Assembly (NCBI GenBank): GCA_008508345.1 | Contig: QNGE01001231.1 | Coordinates: forward strand, 25,571-89,570 | Direction: 5' to 3' | DNA from: Paragonimus westermani | Lineage: Eukaryota; Platyhelminthes; Trematoda; Plagiorchiida; Troglotrematidae | DNA length: 64,000 nt | In this document: one piece after another, positions 37,931-50,224 of the stretch | How positions within the stretch are numbered: the first letter of the stretch is position 1 | Layout: each line of letters begins with the position of its first letter | The notes under the pieces: generated by a model | Told to the model about the DNA's origin: nothing | The model's database searches: none | What the model saw: only the letters and a program-made list of their open reading frames with translations | Position numbers and translations under genes: made by a program

Positions 37931-39829
37931 GTGTTGGGTGTGATCCAGTATATTAACTGATGAATTTCCAAAAGTGCACATCTGAGGCTAAACCATTTGG
38001 AATGAGTCACTGCTAGGCTGTTAGTAAACAGCACAGGTAATGACTGTCTATGATCTTTAACCAGCGGGAAGTTCTGTTTGTAGTCAGCAAAGCAAGAAAG
38101 GGAAGGTTTACAGAATATCTATGAAAATAGTGCAATTTATTGCAAAGTTATTAAGTGTGACTATGTTTCGCTTTAACTGTTTCACGGGTATAACGTGGCT
38201 TTCGATTGTGGTTGTTGGAAATGGTGGTAGACTTGGGCGCTCGGGTTGATGATCGAGTTAGATTAGTGGATACCATCAACTGTGCTGACTAGAGAAACGC
38301 TGTCCGTGAGAATTGGCGTGCAGACCTCAACGTGTCATCAAATTTCGCCGCATTTTGCCCCAAAGCCTGAAATACGTTGTTGCAATACATGTAAGTGAAT
38401 GAAAAGTACGTTCTGCGTAACCGCGCAGATTTTATTGTAGAGTTTTCTAATCCGTAAACTCTTCTACCTACGTAACCTTGGCAGACATGCGTCTTCGGCT
38501 CGTGACCATTCCATCGAATTGATGCTTAAATGTCGATGTGTGATTCGAAAGTCTCCTTCGGCTCAGCAGAAAGAGTCGCACAAATAAGTCCACACCAGTT
38601 GTACAAAACCATATGAATTCCTTGGCTTCTTTAAAATATTGTCCAAAACCCACAATTTTGTACTCAGTTACATGAAACCATTACGAAACAGAATTTTTGT
38701 GGATGGTTTATCTTAGTTTCTTTGTAAGTGTTCTAACCACAGTTGTATTAAGAGCGTCTGCAACAAAAATTTGAGAGTACTCAAGACGTCATTTTGAAAA
38801 CAGCTAGTTAGGCGTACAAACTCCGTTTCGCATGGGGACTTGGATGCATCGTCTAAAAGTTTGCCTTCGATAGACACTTAGAAGATAGCAGTCTTTGCCA
38901 CTAACTGCTTGTTTCAGAGCGTTTCGATTCAACTACGAACCTGTACACTGGAACAGTCCCATAAACTTAACGAGCTACCAGATTGTAGATGCTCACAATC
39001 GGACCCATATCCGTCGAGCACTCAGATCAGTCCCGAACTCAAAATCCCACGGACAATCAGTCACGTTTTGTCTGCGTTACGTGTTGCTATATCGTTTTGT
39101 CAAATGACGATGTAATAAGTTTTAACAGAAAAATCGTCCCCATCATAAACGGTATTTTCATTCTGATTTCTGCCTAAGACTAATGGTGCACGTGAAGCGC
39201 TTGTTTACCATGCACCCAAACCGTCACCTAACTTTATCGCTAAGACAAGTGACCCAAAAACAGGACGTTCTGATAGGTATGCTTCGTGGTGTACGTAGGT
39301 AACAATCTCACGATTCTGTTGTTGAACCTAACCACGCCCTGCACTTAATGGCCTTTCAAAACTCGCGGAACGACAACCCATCAAACCTCTGGCTGTTTAA
39401 CAAAAAAGCCATTCATGATACTGTAAGGTTGGCACTGATGAGTCAATACAAAACCCGTGTATCTATCACTTCTCGCAATGTAGCTGTTTTGTTCGAGCAT
39501 ATAAACAGAACCAACGTTTTCAACCATTTGAGATGGACTGGTTGTGAAAACGGTGTTTTCCTCGTAAAAACTTCTCACTTCTGCAAAAGGCCACCTGTGG
39601 ATTCCCGTGATATAAAGGCCAGATTGTTACTGTGTGCAAAGATGAGTTGATTAGGACTACGGACCAAGCTTTGGTGCATTTGTTAGGGTGTGTGTTCGAA
39701 TGTGATTACTCAAAGCGATAGATGCCGATGTGCTGGAAACGATTACCCTGAAGTTTTAAAATACCTGACAGATGGTAGTGAACTTGGACTGGTATAGTTT
39801 TGACAAAGTGGTTGATGGCAACTCTCGTA
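37931..39829. other. Interval without recognisable gene
   Basis: About 1.9 kb with overlapping short frames on both strands (maximum 100 codons, 39348-39650). No domain, repeat or RNA gene could be recognised. Confidence 0.4.
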
Positions 39830-39990
39830 TTCAAATGTTTACTTTCAACCAGCCGACTGCAAAATCGGGTGCGTGAGTCGAACATCATTAATCATAGAGC
39901 TCGCCAGTAGTGCATATCCCTATCACAGTCGGAAGTTGAACTCTAGGTAAGCTTCCATGTGGCAACCGCGCTGAACACTGTCACTGTCCT
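39830..39990 (-). mobile_element. tRNA-derived SINE, decayed
   Basis: On the minus strand the head reads GCGCGGTTGCCACATGG, then a B-box-like GAGTTCAACTTCC and GGGATATGCACTACTGGCG, with a degraded body containing GGCTGGTTGAAAG. The order matches the other SINE copies. The hammerhead-like core is mutated (CTGGCGAG), so the copy is old. Confidence 0.6.
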
Positions 39991-40639
39991 CACATTAACC
40001 ACAACTTAATTATCATGTGCAAGGGCACGTCCACCTTCACTTGTGAGTATTGCTCAGATTGTCCGATCGCCTCGACAGGAAACACTGTAATTCACCTCTG
40101 TCCAAGTTAAACTCGCGGACATCATCGAAGTGGTCTAACGACATATTGAACATTGATGAGTAGTAGGGATGGATGTTGTCTTAAAGTTAGCCCAAAGTGA
40201 GGATGTTCGCGTCAGTTCACTCGTCCTTAGTCACATAATATTTTACCTATTTATATATCTCGCTGATTACCTGCTCGATTATTTAATTATTTTTTATCGC
40301 TCATTCTGAAGAGCATTGCACATAAATTGAATAATTAGAAGAACAACCGCTATTATCAGAAATAAGCAAAAAATGTGAAGAAGGACATTCCAAGCAACAG
40401 GGCTGTTAAATGTAGAGTGTTGCAGGACTGACAACATCAAACACTTGATAGGACCTTTCACACGGGTTTCGAATTTTAGAAAATGAGTTGTGTGATACGT
40501 TAGGAGCAGAAAAAGAAGAGAAATTAACAGTTTCGTAAAGTCAATGACACTTCAGGGCACCGGTGTGCTAAGACAGCCATGACTCACCAATCGGAACAAA
40601 AAAGTGTTTTGTCATAATAAGATAGTTGTCAGAAAAGTA

Positions 40640-42440
40640 TCAACAATCAACACTAAGTTTCTCGAATGAAGATGTTGTAGATTTCGGGAAGACCCAGGAT
40701 GGTCAGTAGGCGAGAGGCTGTGACCGTGTAAATGGGCGGTCGCAGTCGAAGACTGGTATTGTAAGAGGGATGATACATGCTCTCAAAAAAACCGTAGTTA
40801 TCATAAGAGTATGAGATAATGACTTCATGCGACAGCCCCGGTCGAGACCGCCGGGTTTCGGCAGTCACCCACCATACTGATGCCTAGCGCCACAAATCCA
40901 TCGTCACGAACCGCGCTCACGTGGGGCTTGATGCATAAAGTTGCAGTTCGTACTCGTAACTCTTCTAAGGTTGTATAGGCGAGTTTGCATATCCCTTTAA
41001 CCAGGTCTTTGGCCACGCTGTTGTGTCAAGTAAAACGCACGTTGTACGTGCCTCATTTAGACAGTAGAATGTGAGCAACGCCTTCTGGTTGACCTTAGTC
41101 GACACAGTATAGAACTCAGTGGTCGTTCCGGTCATCACAAGAATTTCGGACCTTAGTTCATGAAAGGCCGCAGCGAAACTGGATGGTGAGAACAGGGATC
41201 CTGGGGGAGAAGTGAATCTGGACAAGGCAGCAAACAACTGAAGAGTGAAGAACGGGACACTTCCTGAAGACCACTACTGTCCGGCGTATTAGATATCTTG
41301 CCATCAACATGGCATAAGCTTCCTCCCTGTTCGTTATCGCCACATGCTGAATGCGTACCGGGACACCAACATCCCATCGGATGGAACCAAACGAATCAAC
41401 TTTAACCAAGTTACACGTGATCGGACGTTGGCTGGAGAGCAGTCTCTCCACTCGTGATGTAGGAAGGGTGAGAGTGGTGACAGATAAACTGGGAATGCCC
41501 AGACAGCGCAGACGAGTTGGGGGTGGCGATTTAACTGGTTGACGAGTCTTTTAGGGCCAAGGCCGAACAGAGTAACGGGTTGTACAGCACTTGGCATTAA
41601 GTGTGTTGAAGTGGACTGGGCTCAGAACTAGCGAGTGGTTCATTACTGAGACCAGATGCTGTTTCAGAAGTTATACGCACTGGTTTGGCGTCAAAGGCAC
41701 CTGGATAATTTAATCCAGTTTGGTATAAATTTGCTGTCAATGATTGATGAGAGGCTTATCGTTCCAAGTGAACTGTACGCACAGACAGATCATCGTGTCT
41801 GAGATACTCAGGTAATGGATAATGTCCGGGGCTGAAGCAAGTAGATTTTTCAGCAATAGCTATCGTGGTGCGCGCGTGGTAGCTTGTTGCGGCCATGAAT
41901 CCGGTCTTTCGGGTGTTGATTTTGAGTCCGGATAGCTACAGAACATCGACTGCTATGCAAGCATCCCAGAAAGAGGCTTCGGATTCTGTCCTGGGTGTAC
42001 CAGGTCACCTAGGTAAGCGAAGTCGTTACCCACAGTTAAACTGTTAACTAAACTGCGGTCGCGACTAAGCTAACACCTCATCCACTGTCATGATGAAAGG
42101 CAGGAATGATAATGGGTCATCCTGGCCAACACAGAATCGGGACCGGAGGTCACAACCTTCGAGCACGGAGGATGTGTTGCAGGAAGAATAGGTAAGTTAG
42201 TGCGTTAGAAGTCTGGGCCGATCTGATGATCATGCCCCGTGAAATAGAGTCGACTGTCTTAGACACGTCTATAAAAGCTGCATATGGAATAGCAGATGTT
42301 GAGCATCAGTTTCGAAGCAACGCATGGAATAGTGAGGGGGCTTCGGGGCAATTATAACCGTGTACAGAGGCGAATTGGAAAGTTGGCAGATGCAATCGGT
42401 TGATCGTTAGATTAACCAATACCTTTTCGAAACAATGTAC
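40640..42440 (-). pseudogene. R2-clade non-LTR retrotransposon, RT and endonuclease remnant
   Basis: Minus-strand translation across several frames shows R2 landmarks in order from high to low coordinates. RPI-like block: PIASANFPIRLCTRL near 42390-42440. Motif A: AAFIDVSKTVDSIS near 42241-42283, then MIIRSA. Degraded motif B: DDPLSFLPFIMTVDEVLA near 42068-42125. Altered motif C: DFAYLGDLV. Motif D: SGLKINTRKTGFMAATS near 41890-41940. Thumb: PLTPNQCV and LLKQHLVSVMNHSLVL near 41640-41690. LGIPSL then VERLLSS lie near 41440-41515. C-terminal restriction-like endonuclease: KPHVSAVRDDGFVALGISMV near 40865-40935. The last two are characteristic of R2 and relatives. Several stops and frameshifts, plus loss of the catalytic YADD, make it non-functional. 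No 28S rRNA sequence is seen on either side, although R2 normally inserts there. Confidence 0.8.
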
Positions 42441-44573
42441 TAACTTTGGAAATACGTTAGTGGGTCTCAGGTGGCTGGGTTATTTACTCTGAGAACAAAG
42501 GTGATGCGGGACGGCATGGGTGGGCTGGACAATCCTCAGTCAGCAGGAAGAGGTAATAACTTCCAGCCAAAGTATCAGCTTTCATAAGCTTCAAGTGTTT
42601 AGACAACAGCTGATCCAAACCTGAAGGGCGTTTCCCATGCAATTCAAGGTGTGAGATAATCATTCGCCATTGACCGGATCGATCAAGGAGCAAACCGAAA
42701 TTAGAATCAAGTGAGATGTTTACTGACCATTATGAGGATGAATCGATAATGTTCCAGGTCAGTACTCGGTGAATTCATTCGGATGTCACGGTTTGTCCTG
42801 TAGTCAAATCTTCAATTTCCGGAAAAGACTTAAAACGCTACACCTCTCCTCCGCTGGTAATACAGAGTCTAGACAGCTGTGTTGTTTTCCTTTCATATCT
42901 GCCTCCTCTTTGCGTAGGTACTCATTGCCACATCAACACGGTGCCGAGTGACCACTTGCCAAGTGTACTGAAAGACTTTGGGATGTGTGCAAATGCATTG
43001 ATTATTTTTTTACCATGGTAAGAATTCCGCTAAGGGAGTGGTTGAGTGACTAAAATGCAGTTGAGTAACCCACCGACAATTGGACTTTACACACAGCTTA
43101 GTTTTTCCAGACTTTATCCATTTGTGCTTACTCGTAAATTATGCCCAGGCTTTGCGTCACATTGCCAAAAATGACAGTTATTTTGACAGGACTGAATAAT
43201 GGACTTTGACAGCTGGGTTTGCGTTCGGTTTTCGTGGCACTTGTTCGTACACCAGCAAGTTCGGGGACTTTTACGCCCCATTACACGTTGTGGTAAGCGC
43301 CTTCCCAGAAAACGTTCAGCCCGTACTTACCGAGATGCAGTGCACCTATCTACTGACAGCAAATTCTCAGACAAGTGGCTAGAATTCTGGTCAGAATCTG
43401 TCTTTGGATGTGGGTTTTACAAGCACTGGATGGCTCATCGTAATTAACTGGTGCCACCCTTCGCCAGTACCTACCCACTTGTCTAATTGTCCTTAAATAT
43501 GTGATACTTAGAGAGAACTTTACGAACTCAAGTGGCTGGTGCACATTAACGCAAGCTTCTGTATCTGGCCTCAGCAAGATTTTTCGCTAGATAGTAACAT
43601 TGTCGTGTCAACTAGTATTTCACAAACTGAGTGTTATTTTAGTGCAATAGACAGCGATACTAGCTTTTGCATTTCGTTACTACCAGTTATACTTACCAAG
43701 CTGTAAATTAAAGTAACTCGTCGTCCGCTGACTACGATATCTAGTCCACGTTTAGGAGAAGCCTGAACTCTTCCCCACCAAATCATTACTTCCAAAGGCA
43801 TTGAGCTGATATTTTGTTGACTGTCTTCATTTCAAGGTTACAAAATACATGTGATTGAATCTGAATTCACTCTTGTGCAGGTTATTAGGCAGCGCACTAA
43901 CATTGTTCATGAGCACTAAGACTGAACTGCCAAAGTTTGGTTTCTTCCATTTCAAGATTTTTACCATATAGTTGGATATATTCTGTTGAACTATTGAAGA
44001 GAGGGCTATTTTACAGACGGTCGTTTGGGCGGAATTAAACCAAGGCTGCTCGTAAGGCTGATCCTGATGTCAATAATTGCAATGAATGCCAACATAATCA
44101 AGATGTACTCGAAACAGATAGTTATGTTGTCATTTCTAACCTGTTTGGTTGATCCATGTGAACAGTAACAAAATGCAAAATTTAAAATGAAATCACGAGA
44201 TCCGTAGATATTTCAGCCATGTCAGTTCTGCAAAGGTTCCGTTTCGTTCGGAAAAACATAGGGATCTGGGATTTGAAAGTATGCAACCTGATTTATCACC
44301 ACGCCTAGCCAAATGTGTTTCTGATGAATGTTTAATATCTGGGAAGTCGATTATGTCGGTAAACCTCAAAATAAACAAAGAAAAACGCCCTGTTCCATTT
44401 CCTTTACTCCGCGACTAGTTGTCTTCTACAACCTGAGTTTCGTGACCCACACAGAAACCTGAATACAAGTCCAAAACTTTCACGGAGTTTAGTGAGGGCT
44501 TCAGTAAGCATGTCGACATTGAACTGACGGCAACTCATAATGCCATCATGACCGTGCGCGTTTGGCAGTCTAT
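42441..44573. other. Interval without recognisable gene
   Basis: About 2.1 kb. The N-terminal zinc-finger part expected of the R2 element could not be read here. The longest frame is 82 codons (43199-43447), without domain similarity that I can name. Confidence 0.4.
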
Positions 44574-44620
44574 GATTGGAGTTAACAGGACAGTTATTTT
44601 GTCTCCTCTCGAGACGCCTG
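44574..44620 (+). repeat. Short dispersed repeat shared with 29.6 kb
   Basis: GATTGGAGTTAACAGG, then CAGTTATTTTGTCTCC and CTCGAGACG, as at 29626-29668. It lies about 70 bases upstream of a SINE in the same orientation. At 29.6 kb it also sits next to a SINE tail, which hints at a composite repeat. Confidence 0.55.
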
Positions 44621-44692
44621 AGCAACCTGATCACTGCTCACAAACGAAAGTGCTTAGGCGTTCAGATTTGATAATTCGGTCGTGCCTAATGT

Positions 44693-44902
44693 GAGGTCAG
44701 TGGCGGAGTGGTCAATAAGGTTGCCTCATGAAAAGCGTCGCCGAAGTTCAAATCCTTGTGGTGGCAAGGATATGCACTACTGACTAACTCTAATGAGAGT
44801 GAAACTCGAGTCTAGTGTTTCTTTTCGGAAGAGGCTGGCTGCGAACAAATGTGAGTGATGTTCAACTTGAAAACAAACCAAATCCCCGACTACTCATCAG
44901 TG
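44693..44902 (+). mobile_element. tRNA-derived SINE with pol III boxes
   Basis: Best-ordered SINE copy. The A box TGGCGGAGTGG (44701-44711) fits the consensus fully, and the B box GTTCAAATCC (44746-44755) fits well. Next comes CAAGGATATGCACTACTG, a hammerhead-like core (listed separately), TTCTTTTCGGAAGAGGCTGG, GAACAAATGTGAGTGATG and the tail AAACCAAATCCCCGACTAC. Similar copies, whole or partial, lie at 10.4, 29.5, 39.9 and 57.4 kb. Transcription by RNA polymerase III and mobilisation by a LINE in trans would be expected for such a family. No clear target-site duplication was identified. Confidence 0.85.
44780..44807 (+). ncRNA. Hammerhead-ribozyme-like core inside SINE, mutated
   Basis: CTGACTA is followed by a 5-bp stem with a four-base loop (ACTCT, AATG, AGAGT), then GAAAC and TC. 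This is the order of a hammerhead: CUGANGA, stem II, GAAA, stem III. The base that should be G8 is T, which should abolish cleavage. A possible stem I is AUCCUUG with CAAGGAU just upstream, spanning the B box. I could not draw the base pairs next to the cleavage site with confidence. Confidence 0.5.
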
Positions 44903-46491
44903 GTCTACAACTAGTTGACACCCAGGCTACAGAGCACGGAATCGTGTTTTATCCTCTGGAGTGGCATACTAGAACACATTTCGGATTTGTGTGAACGTAA
45001 AAGTGAGTGACAAACGAGCCTGCTATACGGACCAGGCTGGTGGTCGATAGCATGGAAGTCACACAGGTCCGACGGAAAGTTCCATGTAAAACGTGGTGAC
45101 CTGAATTACGACACTGAACGAAAAGGGAGGAATTAGGGTACAGAGTTAAAAATAAGTTTTAATATCACGTAGGTATACGGACACTCACCTCTGTGCCATA
45201 TACATTCCGTAACCAGATGATAAAACTACCCCCATTTTTACCAGTATGTGTACTCCCTTTGCCACGATCGCAAGAGATACTTGACCTAAAAATTTGGGTA
45301 TCTCCAGGTCCCGTTTACAAGATGTGAATTTGTAAAACAAATACAAATGCTATTTTGCGTGATTAACATGTTTTCACATCTGTTGTCAGCACTGTAGTGC
45401 CGGTTTCTTTGTTGATACGACCCGTACGGTACTTACCCACTTTTCCAATCGTTATCCCCTCTTTCCAGTCTTTCTGGCCTTGAGGAATGCCGTTGATTTT
45501 AGCGCGCCAATCGTTCCAGTTAACCGATCTACTTGTCAGCAGCACTGTGCAATAAGCAATTATAAACCCAAACCACTAATCTGAGAGTTAAAAATTGATA
45601 TGAGATGCAAATCAGAATATCATATGATGGTTTGTTGAAAAAATCCGCGAAAAAATTAGGCAAAATGATCATTTTACCTAGGACAATTTAATTCCCGAGG
45701 TAGTTACTACAGGACGTCTTCTGGTCTCCCGTTAAGCAATTTTATGCATCCCTCCTGAGGAGTACTCAGCGTTTGTTCGCTTGGTTCTGTTACTGTATTT
45801 AAAGGCCTGTCGAATTTGAAATCTCGGCAATAGGCACCTGCATCAGATACCATTTCTCATTTATTCCTTAACCAAAGTTTTCCCGTTCATAATGTTGCAT
45901 AGATTACTGAATGGACATCAGGTTGACGAGGGGAGGAATGTGACTCAGATTGCTCTCGTCATAAAGTTGAATAGTGTAGAGCGAACAAAAATTTCGCGAG
46001 ATCAATTTACTCCGTACGCATTTCTCAATCACAAACGTGTGACCGTTGCAAATAAAACAAATGACCAACTAAATGATACGCAGAGAAATAACTAATGCTG
46101 AATACTTGAAACTCACTTCGTCTCAGCCAAGAAAGTCAGAGTAAGCGTAATGCACTCACTGAGTCGTTTATCTGTGCACAGTGGAGGCTAGAGACTAATA
46201 ACCATCAAGGCCTCAATGCACTTAGTCAGTTCAAAGTGACTGTAATTCGTGATCAATGCGAGTACCTCGACTGTTTGTATGGTCAAGAATTAGTGTTTAA
46301 TGTTCGATGGAGCTGAAGTTCGGTTGGTTGGCGCAGAGCTACTGTCCTCGATTAGTGCAACCAGTTAACGAGATGTTCCATAGCTCGTTGCTCCGGCAAT
46401 TTACGTTTTCATAGTGCACCTGACACCGCAGCTACTGATGCATACGTAGATACAGTGACTAGCTGACAAAGTAGACTCGTGTTTTTTTATC
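44903..46491. other. Interval without recognisable gene
   Basis: About 1.6 kb with frames shorter than 70 codons and no motif. Nothing can be assigned. Confidence 0.4.
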
Positions 46492-46704
46492 GGTGACAAG
46501 GGCATTGTTCCAGTGTTTTCTGGATTACCATATGATGGTGAAAAATTGAAGATTAAGTTGAAACGTCGTCCTGAATTGAGATTAAATCGGACCTATAGTG
46601 CAGCCCGATTGTCTTATTGCACACACCAGAGTCATGCTCATGCCACCAATCAAAGAACCTCGGCTAGAACAGCTAAGGTGAAACCAAATTTAGGAAATCA
46701 CTGA
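46492..46704 (+). pseudogene. Penelope-like element linker fragment
   Basis: One open frame reads SGLPYDGEKLKIKLKRR and then LNRTYSAARLSYC, ending at TGA (46702-46704). The spacing 'LPY-x-G ... LKRRL ... RTY-x-AA-x-L' is what PLEs have between the RT and the GIY-YIG domain. Neither neighbouring domain is found within 1 kb, so this is an isolated piece. It differs from the corresponding region near 8.1 kb, suggesting a separate insertion or subfamily. The match rests on a short segment. Confidence 0.6.
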
Positions 46705-49234
46705 TAATTATTCCTTTAGTGACCAGTTACTTGTTTGCTTCATCTTCAGGTTTTGCGTGTTTGCTGTTAAAAAATGTACGAAAATGAATTCATCTGGTGA
46801 AATTTGTGTTCGCTATATGAATGGGTAAACGTCAGTATCACATCTATACCCGGAAAAGGTGGACTACAAAATCATGTATTTCTCGTAAATTTAGAAAAAT
46901 TAGAAACGATTTTCTCTGCAGCGCTGTCGGCGGACATAACTATTAACACTGACAATGTGCTTTTTTGAGGTTCCCGTTCATCTGTCCATGTTCTTACCAC
47001 ATTGGTACACTCTCTATCAGTGTTACATACAGGGAAGTTGGTACCTGTCGGCCGGACTACAATAACGCGTTTGGTAGATCCGATAGAAATTGGTTACTGT
47101 AGCGTCTTGGCTATGATAAGGTTAGAACTGCTCTATGATCTGTCAGTGGTTTGCAAACTGCAACGGTCGAAAGTTTACATTGTACGGAGCTAGTCTGCCG
47201 TCCACACGCCTCTTTTTCCCACACATTTCTGTTGAAGTATGCAGATGGCATTGCTTTGGGAGGCATGTCATATCGCTCGCAATCAGGTAATAGTTCATCG
47301 ATTGCTTCATGCAGTAATTTGCTGCTGATCAATGCCCTACATTCAGCTCTTACTATCGACAAATGTCAGGATGTGTCGTTTGCTTTCTCCGAGAGCAGCT
47401 GGTTTTCGATTCCATTGTAATGCCTCTCTTTTCATAACCAAGGTCAAGCAGCTTGTTGCAATAAAGTAAAGCACAAAGGTCTGTATTATTCTTCGTGTAA
47501 AGTGTTATAAGTGTATTTGGTTTTGTAATATTGGGGTTAAATTTAGGTCGTTTTATGTGGAGCGACACAATTTCCCGTTAACACTTTGGAAGCCGTTTGC
47601 AAAATTGCAGAAGTTGTCATCGTTGTATCTCATCTTTCTGCAATTGCACTTCAATCCTTACGGCGAGTCTTATCTTGTTGTGTAACAAGCTTATTGGCTA
47701 GATGGTTTTCTGTTGCTAGATTACAGAGTACCGAAAGTTCACCATTCCATTTATTGCTAGCTTTTACGTAACAATACTGAAATACCGTCCGAAATGTTCT
47801 CACGTCTTAATAACCATTGTCCTTGTCATATCATAATTGAGGCAGAGTGCTTTGTTTGACCTATTGCTAAAAGTATTGCCATAAGATAACACTGAATTGT
47901 TAGCGCTTGGGTGAACACACTGTTAATTTATTTTGGTTAAAAACAACCTCGTCTTAAAGCTATTTGTCCCGGTAACTTTGTATATTTGCTGTACTGTTGT
48001 GCTCTATTGATTTTCGATTATGCCTGGGTCGGGACCACAGGACAGTCAGCCTAGCACGTGTAATTGGTATAGCAGCAGCCACTCTGTTTTGGAGAAAGAC
48101 GTATGTACTAGAGGACAGCACGGCCTTCATGTGTACATATTAACTTTCGGTACACCATGAGGTTCACAACACATGTGACCTTGCGAGGTTAAGCCAGGTT
48201 GCATCTATTCGTGAGCGGGAGGAGCTGACCCCTGATCTTTCAGTGACGTAGGCAGGTCAGTATTGCGGTTCTGTTAGAAGGACTGATATAGAGACGTCCA
48301 GCGCAACAAATCCATTTTATTTTCTAACCTCTGTTATAGTAGAAACCATTCGGTCGACCTTTTGTCTGTCTCTGTTGTGTATAAAGTTGACTGTCGTCCA
48401 ATTTTATCGTCAGCAACACGGGGAGAGGGGCGTCTCAGGAAATTGCGGATGGTGTACTTCGAAATCCGAGTTCATTTGGTGATCTTCCAGGGGCTCACCA
48501 AGAATCAAAATCTGACCTTTTAGCGAAGTGATTTAACGTTGCACATCTTGCCAGGAGTGGGGTGAAACTAAGTTCACTCAACCGACAATGTACTTCTGTA
48601 ACCATGATTAACATTCACCTATCCACAATATCCATCTGTTGTGGAAGATACATGCTGCTGTGTGCATTTTTTCGGAAGACATCTGCTAAAAACCTGATTA
48701 TTCTCTTCTAATGCCGACTTGACTCAGAGGGCGTGTGTATCATGTTTAGAGGATGGATGTGGTGTGAACATTGTAACAGATTTATCGCCATATCAAGACC
48801 AGCTTCGCATATTTTTTAATCAGTTCGCAAAGTAAAACTACTGGCTTGATCATGCGTGGTGACGTCAGTTCGTCGGACACTAAAAACTGGCACTTGATTA
48901 TGTAACGTCGTAGAATCATCCTTACACTTTTGGATGATCATACAACTGTCCAACGGGTTGTATGTACTTAATAACACGCTAATTTCGGATCAAAAAACCC
49001 TGTCAACTAAACACGCAAAGGAGATCACCGCCACATTCTGAGACCTATCGGTTCTTCCAAATGTTCATTTGAACCCCGAAGAATTATCATGTGTGATTAA
49101 GATTATGATCCCGTCAAGCTACTCCTAGCCTTGTACAGTTTTTGACTTGTTTTGTACAATCCTTTACTTGACTCAGTCCTCTGGTTAGCACTCCTGACAT
49201 TCGACTTGCTCAGTCGTACCTTCGGGATTTGCCT
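46705..49234. other. Interval without recognisable gene
   Basis: About 2.5 kb. Frames up to 89 codons, on both strands around 47002-47568, show no domain. A moderately GC-rich part near 48020-48250 was examined for similarity to 19.1 kb without a convincing match. Confidence 0.4.
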
Positions 49235-49490
49235 GGTTGGTTAACCATTGCTTTGCACTGGTCCTGTTGATGACGCCTTACTTTCATCCACAACCTGAAT
49301 GTTTGTTTGCAAAGTGTACACTGCTTGATGTTGAATGTTTGAATATAGACGAAGCTATTTTTAGCAGTCAGGTCCCTTCCACTTCCTTTCGTTTTTTCTC
49401 ACTTTCTGTACAGGGGTCCCTTTTTTCGTGGTTGTGTGGCATCTAAGTATCATTGAGAACCACTGATGTATTGCTGCCTATGATGATGGT
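49235..49490 (+). repeat. Rep-A copy with internal deletion but complete 3' end
   Basis: CTTTGCACTGGTCC marks the 5' side. The middle is shortened, then GTTTGTTTGCAAAGTGTACA, GTTGAATGTTTGAATATAGA, GTCAGGTCCCTTCCACTTCC, GTGGTTGTGTGGCATC and CACTGATGTATTGCTG follow, with a short ATGATGATG end. This copy shows that the segment missing in the left inverted arm belongs to the ancestral repeat. Confidence 0.8.
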
Positions 49491-50224
49491 CTGTTTAACT
49501 GAACCTACTGCATCGTTAGATAAGACTTTTATCTTAAGCTGATCTATCGGGCCATCCTGAGCCTGAGTTACAGCAACAGTTATTCATTTGGTTGGTTTCC
49601 ACATCTCTCGAGTCGGACGTCAGTCACTCACTTGATATAACGACTTTTCACATCGTCGGGTCAACTGACTAATCTGTATCCAATTTGTTACAGTTAATTT
49701 GCCACCGGAAAAATATTGTTAAACCTTGTATTCTCTTATATAATTTTTACCCACCACCAATTGCATCATCATTTAGCGTGCCAGTTTTGCATTGGTGATC
49801 ACCTCACGACTGACTTTTTAGATCCACTTCAGCCATTCGGAATGTTTACGATGTCGATAAGTCGAATTCGACTTGTGATGTATATTATAACAAGTGCCGT
49901 CCGTTCTCCGCATAATGCCGACATGCCCATCATAGTAGTAAAAATAATTTCGTGTCTGATTTGTGTTTTTTCCGTTGCTTCGTCTCGCTTTCAAACGTTC
50001 ATTCCCAGCTGACCATACAGTCCCACCCACAATACCACTAGTTCCCATTTCATTGTCTCTGTCTGACCTACTTGTCTGCTGATCTCCCGCTCGTTACTAT
50101 TCCTGCCCCAACCGTCCGTATTGATTGTCACCACACACGTTTGTTCTTTGTGTCCATGATAGTCATGACGCCTACGTTCATTCCGTTAATGACATTCACT
50201 CACCGACCGTCAAATGCAGTCTCG
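49491..50224. other. Interval between Rep-A and Rep-B
   Basis: About 730 bases. Frames of 98 and 76 codons on opposite strands overlap and show no domain. The part after about 50040 may be the upstream portion of Rep-B, as a loosely similar stretch precedes the 34.3-kb copy. Confidence 0.4.

Noticed and set aside
39425..39460. CTGATGAGTC as a second type of hammerhead
   Set aside because: The following bases do not form stem II and there is no GAAA.
41351..41542. Plus-strand open frame within the R2 region
   Set aside because: Antisense to the R2 remnant, which has ordered motifs on the minus strand.
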